From Pseudo-nitzschia pungens (lineage: Eukaryota > Bacillariophyta > Bacillariophyceae > Bacillariales > Bacillariaceae): a stretch of 64,000 nt of DNA. The notes under the pieces are model-generated. The model saw only the letters and a list, made by a program, of their open reading frames with translations. It was not told the origin of the DNA and made no database searches. The DNA lies in assembly GCA_037355855.1 (NCBI GenBank), contig CM074767.1:434001-498000 (forward strand), in the 5' to 3' direction. Position numbers and translations under genes: made by a program. Positions 47,794 through 58,400 of the stretch are shown in pieces; the stretch's first letter is position 1, and each line of letters starts with the position of its first letter.

Positions 47794-48892
47794 TTACGAC
47801 AATGAATCATTGGCCAGCAGTACCGAGGCCCCCACGATGCAGGCACCGCCGATTCCATTCCTGAACGGAAGGCAACTCCGCTAGGAGCACCATTGCCAGG
47901 AGGGCCGCAAAGACGGGTTCCAGCGACAAGAGTACGTTCGACTCGGCTGCCGGAACGCTCGACTGGGCGGTCTGCTGCAGGACGTCGCACAGGGCCCCCG
48001 AGGACGCGGCCGTGTAGAACAAGACCAGCAGTGAGATGGGGTCTCTCCATCCCTCCCAGAGATAAAAAGCGCCGCCGGCTGTGCCGCAGTCGGCGGAGTG
48101 AAAATACGACGATATCGCCCACAGTGAATACAAAATAGCCATGAATACGTTCTTGACCAGCATTGTTTGTGTCTCGTCGTACCGACTACCCCAATCGCTG
48201 AGGCGATAAATGTAGTACGACCAGCAAAAGGCCGATCCCAAACAGCACCAATCACCAAAGGACAACACTCGGAACACATTGTTTCCGAGAGCTCCGGACG
48301 TGCTCTCGTCGTCCCCGCCATCGTTTCCGCCGCTCCCATCCGAGGCCAGAATGTAGAGCCCAAGCAAGGCAACAAAACAAGAAGTCCAAACCTTTCCTCT
48401 TTACCAAAACGTTCTCACCCCGCAAAGCCCCGATGCAAAAGGTCAAAACGGGAGTGATAACCACACTTAGTTGGCTGAAAAAGGCCGATCGGGCGCTGCC
48501 GGTTGTGACGAGACCCACGTTGAGAAGTCCCTGGGTCCCGACGTTGAACAAGGCCAGCTCGAAAGCAAACCAGTAAAAGGACGCCCTGGAGTGCATCGGC
48601 GATGCTCCCTCGGAAGAAGCCGGGGACGTTCCAACGGAGGACGGCAGCACAACGACTGGCAAGAGGCAGAGCACCGACATCCATCCCCGGGTGGCCGACA
48701 AAATGCTCGGAACCGGCGGTCCCGGACGGGCGTAGACCGCTCTTAGACTCACCGAAAGGGACCCATAGAGAAAGGCCACCAACAGCAACAAGACGCGGCC
48801 CTTTTGCTTGCCGGGGGATACCACGGGAGATCCTTCCGGCCCGGCGCCACCGACGACAAAGTCGGAAGCAATGGCGAGTTCTCCATCGTCAT
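47794..48892 (-). CDS. EamA-type drug/metabolite transporter (two +1 breaks, one possible -1 break)
   Basis: Two EamA halves of about five spans each: VLLLLVAFLYGSLSVSLRAV, WFAFELALFNVGTQGLLNVG, SAFFSQLSVVITPVLTFCIG, then FVALLGLYILASDGSG, VLSFGDWCCLGSAFCWSYYI, FMAILYSLWAISSYF, VLFYTAASSGALCDVLQQTA and SNVLLSLEPVFAALLAMVLL. The family exports or exchanges small metabolites, including plastid phosphate-translocator relatives; the substrate is unknown. Two joins need one base skipped: at AAAGGTTTGG (about 48391) and TGGAATCGG (about 47853), where removing one A restores EWIGGACIVG, a family-typical end. The likely start MTMENSPLLPTL (48892) is one base out of frame the other way, at a C5 run (48813-48817). 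Net length (366 codons plus one base) agrees with that bookkeeping. The exact N-terminus is uncertain. Confidence 0.78.
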
Positions 48893-49414
48893 CTCAACCG
48901 GCTGTTCTTTGAAACTGATGTGCGGCGAGAGCGTCGGCCAACAAAAAACAATGAACACGAAAACCTCATCCGATATTTACTGTACCGGTACTAAGGTTAC
49001 CGTAACTTACTTGTACTCGTACTCGTACATCGAACAATCTCAGTTCGTCATCGAATGTTGGTGGATTGAACGAATTTTGAGTGTTCTTCGATTCTTCGCC
49101 ATTGAAAAAAGAATGGATCCTTTCTTTGAAAAGAATAAGTGGTATGTGGCTCCCGATCTGAAAGGCATAATTAATATGATCGTACAAGTGAGGTTACGTA
49201 TTACGTACAACCGTAGCAATGACGACCGAGGGGAAAAGTACCGGTAGTATGTATTTTGTACTTTGTGTGCACGTATCGTTTTCCCCTCTTTTCAAAAATA
49301 ATGGAGGTGTCATTGTTTCATGCCCCTTTTTCGTTCGCCCGAGGCAGTGCCGGAAGGCGGGGGCGGCCAACATCTCTTGTGTAGACTTCGTCTGTACGGT
49401 ACGGTAGATCCCCC
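48893..49414. other. Intergenic region
   Basis: No gene seen. Contains GTACTAAGGTTACCGTAACTTAC (split over 48987-49012) and TACTCGTACTCG repeats. Confidence 0.5.
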
Positions 49415-49693
49415 CTATCGATGCCGATCGTGTTCCATCTTGAGGGCTTCGAGCTGGATTTTGTAGAGTTCGACACGATCCGAAAAGTCGGATTGGTTTC
49501 GGGACTCCACCCGAAGTTGCTGGAGGACGGCTTGGCAACGGGCCATTTGCTGCGACGCCTTGGCCACGGCTTCCGGAGCGTCGGGGTTGTCGTAGCTTTG
49601 GTCGGAGGCAATCTTGGCCAGGTTGGTCTGGAGCTGGCTCGCCAAGACCTGAAACTCCTCCTCCAAGAATTCAAAGTACGTCTTTTTACCCAT
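49415..49693 (-). CDS. Small coiled-coil protein
   Basis: 92 residues, ATG at 49693, single exon. It is almost entirely helical and heptad-like: YFEFLEEEFQVLASQLQTNL, then EAVAKASQQMARCQAVLQQL and DRVELYKIQLEALKMEHDRH. There is no signal peptide or membrane span. Its first part recalls N-terminal helices of SNARE-associated proteins, but this is too weak to name it. It could be a subunit of a tether or cytoskeletal complex. Upstream spacing and a clean stop support a complete gene. Confidence 0.6.
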   Translation of the reverse strand: MGKKTYFEFLEEEFQVLASQLQTNLAKIASDQSYDNPDAPEAVAKASQQMARCQAVLQQLRVESRNQSDFSDRVELYKIQLEALKMEHDRHR

Positions 49694-50248
49694 TGCTTGT
49701 TGCGAAGGACACCGGATGATTGTCTCAAAAAAATTAATTTGTCACAGGTATCGTAACAGAGATACAGATACGGTAGAGGTTTGTCGGGAATGCAAAAAAA
49801 ATAGGAAGCAATCGAACAAAAGAAGGCCTCAATCAAAACGACAGAAGAGATCCTTTTCACCATCAAAATTATCTCTAACCGCAATCATTCATTTTGATGA
49901 ACGAAGGAATTGTCCATGACTCGAATTTGAATCATGACTAGCCTTACTCGTAGTAAGATTAAAAAACCTTACTAAGTCTTACCGGTACCGGTACACGTAA
50001 GCTGTTTTCATTTCAGACCATAACCATCGAATTTTTTTTCCCTCTTTCCAAGAAAAAAATTCGAATCATGGAAATTACAGTCAACAGTCAACAGCATCCC
50101 CATCTTCCAACCGTGTGGATCAGGCATCTAGACAGCATCAAAAGCTTCTTTGATTGAGAGATAACTTCTGTAGGAATCCAGGAAACCGCAACCACGAGCG
50201 CGTTATATCCACACATACAGCCATCCCGATAGGATCAACAAAACGACA
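49694..50248. other. Short AT-rich intergenic region
   Basis: Between divergently transcribed genes. Contains GCCTTACTCGTAGTAAG and TTACCGGTACCGGTACACGTA (49938-50000). No gene. Confidence 0.5.
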
Positions 50249-51551
50249 ATGACACAGCCAAATACGAACACGACGGAAAAGACGAACAAGAAGAGGAAGA
50301 AAAAGAACACCAGGGCGCCGGTTCCCCTCATCAAGGGAACAACGGCTTCCTCCCTCGCCAAGAAACGAGCCGCAGCAGACCGAGAACAATTTCACGGAAA
50401 GGATTCATCTTCCTCTGGTCGCAAACGATCCCGAAGAAATCGTACGGAAGGTAGTAGGAGCAGCGGGAATCTATTTTCTAGCACTGCCGAGTCTCTGGCA
50501 TTGATCTCCGAATATCACACACTCAACAAGCGGTTGGAACAGACCGAAAACGACGAGACGCTCACACCCACAGAACGCCAAGAACAGATTGCGGTGATCA
50601 AAAAGCAGCAAGAGGCCATGGGAGGGCTGGACCGATACCAAAAGGCGAGCATCTACGGAGCCAAGTCGTCCAAGTTTGTTTGCGCCGATTGGGTGGTTCC
50701 CCTCCTCAAAAAGGAGCTCGAAACCAAATCCGGAACAGTCGCCGACCAACGAACACCACGCCGCCGGCTTCGCGTTTTGGACGTGGGTGCGATCGACAAC
50801 CAATACCATGGCAAAGGTTACGACGACTGGCTCGATGCCGTGCCCATCGACTTGCACGGGGGGCAGCACGAATCCGTTCTGCAGGTTGACTTTTTCGACT
50901 ACGCCCACGAATACTGTGCCGGAATGGACCTAGCGGCAAAATCGTCTTCGAGACAAAACGAAGACGGGACCAAAACAAAACAAGAGTCCCGGAATCCGAG
51001 CAGCGACCGATCGTCGCCAGTGCCGTTTGATGCGATTGTCATGTCTCTCGTTCTGAACTTTCAGGGCGATCCCCGAAAACGGGGAGACATGCTGGCACTA
51101 GCCTCGGATCCGAGGCTCCTGAAACTTCCGTCCGGAAAGCGATCAAAGAGGCGGGATGCTCTTTGTGGCCCTGCCCTCCGCGTCGCTGGACAATTCGAGG
51201 TATTGTGACCTCGACCGCTTTGTCGAGGTGGTCACCAATCCCTTGTTTCGGCTCGAGTTGGTTGAGAAAAAGCGATCCTCGAAACTGATTCTCCTGGCCT
51301 TTCGACGAACAAAATTGGTGCAGCTGGACCCACCGGCATCCGGCAATGACGCTGCGGAGAATTCCACCGACTCCGAAAAAACGAGGAGCGAGGGCGATCC
51401 CCGGCTTCAGTCAGCGCCCTGCTACGATGTTTCGAAGAAGACGTTCGAGTACGGCGACCACGAGATGAAGCGATTGCTGGCCAAGCCTGGTTCGAAACGC
51501 AATAATTTCGCCGTCATTCTCAAGAGCAGCCAGAACCGGACCTCCGGCTAG
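50249..51551 (+). CDS. BMT2: BMT2/SAMTOR-family methyltransferase (one +1 frame break)
   Basis: ATG at 50249. The N-terminal ~55 residues are Lys/Arg-rich, a probable nucleolar signal. A helical segment follows (LISEYHTLNKRLEQTEND … RYQKASIYGAKSS). The Rossmann methyltransferase core has motif I RVLDVGAIDNQYHGKGYD, then VPIDLHGGQHE, QVDFFDYAHEY and DAIVMSLVLNFQGDPRKRGD. After a +1 break at the G run 51153-51155 (AAG AGG CGG GAT), the next frame continues MLFVALPSASLDNSRYCDLD, the family's conserved strand and SRY motif. Fungal Bmt2 methylates N1 of an adenine in 25S rRNA; animal SAMTOR is an SAM sensor for TORC1. The Lys-rich N-terminus favours the rRNA role. Corrected length 433 residues. 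The Ser/Glu-rich insert near residue 370 looks lineage-specific. Confidence 0.88.
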
Positions 51552-52124
51552 GGACGTCGGTTCATTCCACGCCAGTTGGCGTCTCGGAGCCACAGCAATC
51601 GACCACGCGGAAGACAACTTACAAATACTCGAAACGACAAGCGTGTAGTGGCCCTCTCGCATGGATTATGTTTCTCTACGTAAGGTTACTAGTACCAAAT
51701 ACGAAGTAATAATAGTAGTCGGCAAAAATGGATACCACATGATGTTGCAATTTGATCTGCTTCCGAGAACAATAACTCTCCCCAAAAAATAAACGTAAAA
51801 GTGAGTAGATATTTTTCATGTATTCCGATCGGCTTGATAATTCCTTGCCGGAATAAATACAACCACATTTGTTGCGTGTTTAGTAATGAGAAAACTATCC
51901 ACATACTTGAACTAATTTTCTTTTTCAATAGTTCACACCGTTTATTGCCATTCAATAAAGGAAATCCTTAAAACCTTTTATCGTTCTACTTATAGAGATG
52001 ATGTTCTTCGGCTCTATGCGTTGTTTGTACCAAATAATAGTAGAGTAAAGCTTCGAGACCATCCAATTTACTAATAGATTGATCTAGCTCTCCCTTACCC
52101 TAATGTTTTCATGGTTGAAGAAAT
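51552..52124. other. AT-rich intergenic region
   Basis: Between convergent genes. Contains CGTAAGGTTACTAG at about 51679. No gene. Confidence 0.5.
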
Positions 52125-53483
52125 TTATTCCGTATTCGTCTGAGTCAACTCGTTCAAGACCTTGCTACATTCATGCTCCAATTTCAAATGAGTTCGTGCT
52201 CCTACTTCCAGTGCTGTCTGCACGACAGTCTTTGCACCGAGTTCTTTGGCCTTTTCCCGTGCCTTGTTCGAGGCTTTGCACAGCGATCTGAGACACTTTG
52301 CAGACAGACAAGCGTTGTGGGGCTTCATTCCGGCCTTGCCGAGTTCGCTGATCAGAGTTTTCATAATCTCTCTTTTCTCCGAACTCTCGGGACAAGTACA
52401 CTCGGAATCCTCCAAGAATCGTTCCGAAATGCTCTCCGAGGTATCGAGACGCCTACGATTGGTACTTTCGACTTCTTCGGGATCGTCCACCGTCAAATTT
52501 TCCTCGTCAGAAATCACACTTAGTGCATTGGCAAGCACTGCTAGCGCCAAATTGTGTAATACGGTAATGTGCTCTTGTTCGATGTCATCAACTTCAACAT
52601 CATCATCATCGCCTCCTTCCTCGCCGATGCGACGAAATTGAATGAGCGATAAAATGGTTTGTTGAATCTCTAGAAAGGGAGTTTCATCCACAATCAATTC
52701 TTCTTCTTCGGGCTCAGTGGCATCATTTGCTGTACCAAGAAGGACCACGCGACTAGCGATCAAGGAAGTACGAGTGCCTGTCTTCCGGGGATCAGTAAGT
52801 AAGCAAAGGCTCTCGAGACCAAGCTGCCTTGCATCCATGCGATCCTTCATCACAAGTCCATGTGCAATTTCGATTGCGACAATGGCATTGTCTCTTTCTG
52901 TCGCAGCGTCTTTCTTATCTTCATGAGTCAACAATTTTTGATGAACTTTCTTCGTATAGACCATATCAAGATCCACTCCGTTCTCTTCAACGTGTTCCCG
53001 AAGGTCCAACTCTCCGGCTGCTGCGTCTAGAATACATCTTGAATATCTGTGAAACGCAATAGAATCTCCTTTCCGCCGTTGAATTTCGATCAGAATGCCT
53101 GACTCTGAGCTCTTCCACAAGGACAAATACATCTCGACGTTTTCAGCTGTGTAGAGATCTGCTGTCGCGGTTTCATTGCAATACACGGCGTGGATAGAGA
53201 GCATTCGATTCGCTTCCGTAACACGGTGAACAACGATATATAGGGGCTCCGGTACAAGACGAGTCCATCGCTCAAGGGGATAATAGGATGGGATAGGTCT
53301 CGCTTCCTTCGGTGACCAGCTCAAAGGGCCTTTCTCTTGGCTGGTGGATGGTGGTTTTTCTGTACCAGCAAAAATGTATTTGGACTTATCAATCACGTCT
53401 GATCCTGTTCCTGCAGGTTCCTTTGCTACGTCTGTCCTCCTCAATCCATATTGACTCGCAAGACCCGCTGGTTTCTGCAACAT
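52125..53483 (-). CDS. Armadillo-like repeat protein, uncharacterised
   Basis: 452 residues, ATG at 53483 (MLQKPAGLASQYGLRRTDVA), single exon, no break. The first ~190 residues look globular with beta-type segments (EPLYIVVHRV, GILIEIQRRKGDSIAFHRYS). The remainder is helical, with repeat-like segments: AIVAIEIAHGLVMKDRMDAR, QLGLESLCLLTDPRKTG, ITVLHNLALAVLANALSVI, NACLSAKCLRSLCKASNKAR and TVVQTALEVGARTHLKLEHE. The pattern suits armadillo/HEAT-like superhelices used for protein binding. Acidic inserts (EEGGDDDDVEVDD) separate them. I recognise no named family; similar proteins are common in diatom genomes. Confidence 0.78.
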   Translation of the reverse strand: MLQKPAGLASQYGLRRTDVAKEPAGTGSDVIDKSKYIFAGTEKPPSTSQEKGPLSWSPKEARPIPSYYPLERWTRLVPEPLYIVVHRVTEANRMLSIHAVYCNETATADLYTAENVEMYLSLWKSSESGILIEIQRRKGDSIAFHRYSRCILDAAAGELDLREHVEENGVDLDMVYTKKVHQKLLTHEDKKDAATERDNAIVAIEIAHGLVMKDRMDARQLGLESLCLLTDPRKTGTRTSLIASRVVLLGTANDATEPEEEELIVDETPFLEIQQTILSLIQFRRIGEEGGDDDDVEVDDIEQEHITVLHNLALAVLANALSVISDEENLTVDDPEEVESTNRRRLDTSESISERFLEDSECTCPESSEKREIMKTLISELGKAGMKPHNACLSAKCLRSLCKASNKAREKAKELGAKTVVQTALEVGARTHLKLEHECSKVLNELTQTNTE

Positions 53484-55448
53484 TACCGATCTGATGATTC
53501 ATGTTCGAAGGAAAAACAAAGAAAGGAAGAAGGGAATCAGATTACTTTTACGGTACTGGAACTGCCAATTCCAAGTGATATTATGAATTTTGAATAGACA
53601 AAAACAAGGTGGGACACATCTTTTGCACGTGATCTGGGAAGGGGCACTGGTCCATAGAACACGGAAGAACCTATTAGATCATCGATTGGGAGGGCCACGC
53701 GCATCAGCGATATATTTAAGTATTAATTGATTTTATCAATCAGCGCGTGGCCCGAACCCACATACAAAAAAATTAAGTCGTGCGAGAGATCACCAATATT
53801 GAACGCGGTAATTAAACCTTACTCAAAAGGCATTGTTCTTGCGAGACCGATGCATCCCTGTCGGTTTCGTGGATAAGGTTTTAACACTCAATCCGTCAAG
53901 CTCAGCCGATCAGAGGCGAGTTTTTGCGTGTCATGACGGTGCCATCGCCATGGTCGTTGTCCATCTAAAGCACTTTGTGAAAGCAATTTTCGCCCGTGAA
54001 CAATACAATCGCAATTTCAATACACCTGTAGTGCCGAAGCATTGCTCTCAGCAACCTTCAGAAACTTACCGAAATTCAGCGCCAGATTCCGTCTCGCTTA
54101 GCCGAGCGGCCGGTTTCGCATCATCGTGACCCTTGGAGCCGCCTGTATTATCCATTTATATTAAAATTCTTTCGACAAAAGTCATTTACGGATTATTACT
54201 TTCCGTTCCCTGCTGCCACTGGAAAGCTTTGAAATATTCAATCAGTGTTTTTTTTGTTTTATGAGACTTAGTTGTCGCGATTTAGTTGTCGCGAGGTCGC
54301 GAGATGTCGCGGAGATGGTTTTTCTTGCCAGCATTTCGCGAGCAGATAACGACACACTAGTAGATCGTAAGGTACGAACCGGCACGTTCCAACAGAAACA
54401 ATGAGTCTCAGAATACTCCGTAATATTTTGATTGATTCCGGTACCGGTACTATGGGTTACGAGTACCACATACGAAGTAACTTACGTAGTACTTACGTAG
54501 CGTGCTCCTCCGTTAACTTAAAATTTTTTCATTCAATCAAGACTGAAACTTTCAATCGTGAAAGACCTAGAAGACAGTACGATTACGAACATACGGTACA
54601 TAAGTTCGTAGAAGCGCGACGTGGTGTTACGAATTCGAAAGAGTGAAACTTTGGTCTTGCCCAATCCCACGACAGTTACCGATGAGTCTTGCGCAAAAAC
54701 TTTTTTTTCGCAAACAACATTAGTACCGTAGTTCTACGTATGTTTTAACATTAAACGTACGGTAAGGCTAACGTAATGGAAGTACTACTAATTTTTTTTA
54801 CAAAGTAGTACTTCAGAACAGCAAACTGTTAGAATATCAGTTTGAAGAGCTGCTGTGAATATGTCCTCTCAAAAGAAGTTCCTTTCCAAATATGTCAGAA
54901 GTAAGCTTACTACATAATCAATCTTATTTTTGTGCCAGTCATGAAGTCACATTAGTTGTTCTTTTCTCAATATATACTAAAATTGATTTTAAACATGACA
55001 ATCTTCTTGATTTGAAACATGACAATCGTCTTCCTTCCTCACCAGTATTGTTGTATCAAGCAATGGTTCTATTGTGATGCAGTTCCACGTAAACATTTCC
55101 TCCACATTTTGAATTACTTGGCTTTTCCTTTATTGGTTTTGGCACAAGAAGGTACTATACATGATTTACCATAGAATACACGTCGTGTACTCGAAAGATG
55201 AAGTCAAATTAAGTTAGTAAATTGATTCCAACATTTATTGATCAGTTCCTGCGTCAGCTCGAGGCTGGTTCAACAAAGAAGTGATAAAACTTGAAACCCT
55301 CACCTTGTTCACACGCAGTTCCGGTTCGAAAAGAGTGCCGCTTCAAATCACGACTCATGCAACATGATATGACAATCCAATCTAGTTTTATGCTTTTCTT
55401 TCTATAATATTTACAACATTTATAAGGCGTTTTATACACCCTAAACTA
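53484..55448. other. AT-rich intergenic region
   Basis: No gene supported. Contains several GTACCGGTACT/ACTTACGTAGTACTTACG words near 54435-54500. Confidence 0.5.
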
Positions 55449-58400
55449 TCATTCATCATGGTCGCCCCAATCCACGATAGCTTGTTTTCGTTTTCTCCGG
55501 ATCTTTTTATTATTATGCTTGCCGCCTGTCTTTAAAGATAGTTTCATCTTAACTGGATTTCGATTTTTCTCGCCAAGTTTCGCCGCGACGGAAGAAGGTT
55601 TCGGAACAGCTCCCGTTTCTATTGCACTCGTTGCCGCCGAAGTCGGCGCTTGCTTCGCAGCCGTTGTCGAAGAGACGGAGGATTTGATACCGAGTCTCGT
55701 TTGTTCGTCCGTAATCCATTTCTGTGCCAGTTCGGACTGCACCATGCGACAAAAGATAGTCTGACCGATACCCCGAGTCAGATCTCGCATCGTTACCAGC
55801 TCGGTCCGTTGTCGTTCAAACGTGGCCTTGTGTTCTTTCATGACCTCCGCAAGAGATTGATCGTGCTGGCCGTCGTATTCTTCTTCGAAAAATGGAACCT
55901 CGAAGTCGGTGTCCGTGTGCCGTCGATTGATGGAGAGCCGGACACTGGAGCGGACGCGAAGGCTTCCTTCCACTTTGCTCTGGCCAGATCCGCTTCCGCC
56001 GGCATCTCCAGTAGACTCCGACTTCCACTGTGCACGAATGCGCTCTGCTTCCCTTCGTTCTTCGGCCTCAATCTCTCGCTCAGCATTGTTGTGGTCGATG
56101 CGTTCACGCTCTACCCGATCGCTCACCGTCACCATCATCTTGTTGATTGCTATTTCTAGCTTGGCCGACATGATCTTCGCCGACTCGTACGCTAGGCCCG
56201 ATACCGTTTCGGTTCCTGCGAGGCGTTTGTTGTACTTAAGTGCATTGGTGAAAATGAGGCGCAAATCTTCAATGATGCCTCGAAACCTGTCGTAGTTTCG
56301 CTTCTTTAGTGTCTTTTGCACCTTTTCCCAGTCCATTGGTCTGCAAAATCAACAACAGCAAACAGAAAAAACGAAAGAAATGAATTGATTCCGTGAGCAG
56401 TCGGTTGAGATGGAATCAAGATTCGAAGAAGCCCGTTCCAATCAGCAAAAAGAAAAATTAGGGTGGATTAGCACGTACCTCGATATGAATGCCGAGTAAT
56501 CCGGTGGAAAATTGTTGGTCAAGAAATACGTCATGTGTTTCAGATCCGATACGTGCCGCAATGATTTTAACAACTTTTCGCATTCTGCTTCCATCCACGT
56601 GTATCTATCGCCCTCTAGGCTCTTTTCGATCGGCTCGTTCATGACAATTTTCTCCATCTCCGTCCGTGACATTTTTTGGTTTCCCTTTGTCAGTCTCCAG
56701 GATTTTAGCGGCAAGCCATCATCTTCCGGTTCATCGACATGATCGTCGTCCTGAAAGTAATCAGTCAAAATCTCTAAAGACAACCACCTCGTATACTTGA
56801 GCAGGTGAATCGAGGCGTCGTAGTAGGCACACGATAGTGGGTCACCCACGTCGCGTGCGTCTTTATTGAAGCAGATCGCGTTGGCAAAAACGAGAGCGAC
56901 ATCGTTGACAAAATCCTCGGGGGCAGTGTATCGATTGCCAGCCAACAACGTGCATTCTGCCGTGGTCAAATCCATGGGCTTTTTGATTTTCATACCGTAC
57001 GCCTCCCTCAGTCCCTGCGATCAAACAAACAAACAAAAATAAGCAATCCATGGACCAGTGAGAATTTGGATTCTTTCAGCGAACGTAGCATGTCGCATCC
57101 GAAGCAAGACCACTGCACGACAGGCGACAATCGCTAACAACAACAACAAAAAAAGCAATAGAAATTCAAGACCCACTCACCGGAAAAAGAACGGGAACCG
57201 GAACGTTAAAGACAAACTTGGGTCGGGTAGCCGAGATCCACGGATGCCGCTTCAGTTCCTTGTAGAACCGAGCGCAGGCGGCCTCCCAGCTCTGCAGAGT
57301 CTTTACGTCCCGGCGCAGGGGGAAGCGCTCCTTGACCTTGGCAATGGCAATGTGCAGCGGCACCGGTTGGTTGGACTTTGCCTTGGTGGTCGACAGCTTG
57401 CTGCTGCCTCCCGAAGACTTGGATTTAGAGCTGGTCGCCTTTTGCGCCTCGGAAAGGGTGGCGGCGCTCAGGGATATCCGGGGAGCGGTCTTGCCACCGC
57501 CCGACGACGCCGAGATCTTGACCTTTTTGGTGGGACCCTGTCCGGTGCCATCGGGCGGATCCTTCCGAATCCCGCTGGACGATGACGTCCCCCCGGACAT
57601 TCCCAAGGACGGCGACGGTTTGCCCGCCGAGGGATCGTCCAGGACCTTCATGCGGGTGCCAAAGATGCGGCGAAAGGACTTGAGGCCGAATCGTCCGAGG
57701 GCCACAAGGTGGTCCATCTTCTGGGCGCTGTTGTACGTAATGCAGTTCTGGAACATGAGCACAATGTCGTATTCAAAGTCTTCGGGGGTGGTGTACTGGA
57801 CGTTTCGGATCTTGCGATCAATCGTCTGCAGGTCCATGGGGGTCTGGACGTATTGCATGTAGTCGGGGATGACCGCGACCGATATGGGTTTTTCGAAATT
57901 GGCCATGGCCGGCTCGGTGATTTTCGTGGCCTTGTCGGTGTATTTTAAGTCCCGGAGATCGCCCAGAATCTTGAGCAGCGTCGGAATGTGGGGTTTGGGC
58001 AACAGCGTGGCCGTCGATACACCCACATTGGCCTTGTTGGCGGCGGCTGTTCCGGCGGCGGACTTGACGTATCGATTGAGAGCGTCTAATTGCTGCTGCA
58101 GTACGCGGTTGAGACGCTGGGCCTGGTCGCAATAGACCTTGCATTCGGGCTTTTCTTCGGCCTTTTCTCCGTAGTACGCCATGCAGTTTCGAAATGACCA
58201 GCTTGCAGTCGCTCTCGAATTTCTCGAGCGTGGTGTACTGGCCCTCCATCAGCTGCGAGGTGATCGTCCCGAAATCCATGGGCTTGGGAGCCTTGTGCAG
58301 GTAATCTTCGGGAAGCGTCCCGCCAAAAAAGAAAGAGACGGGGTGCATAAAATAAAGGGCCGTGGGGGTCCCGTCCTCCGGATTGGTCAGGTTGTACAGC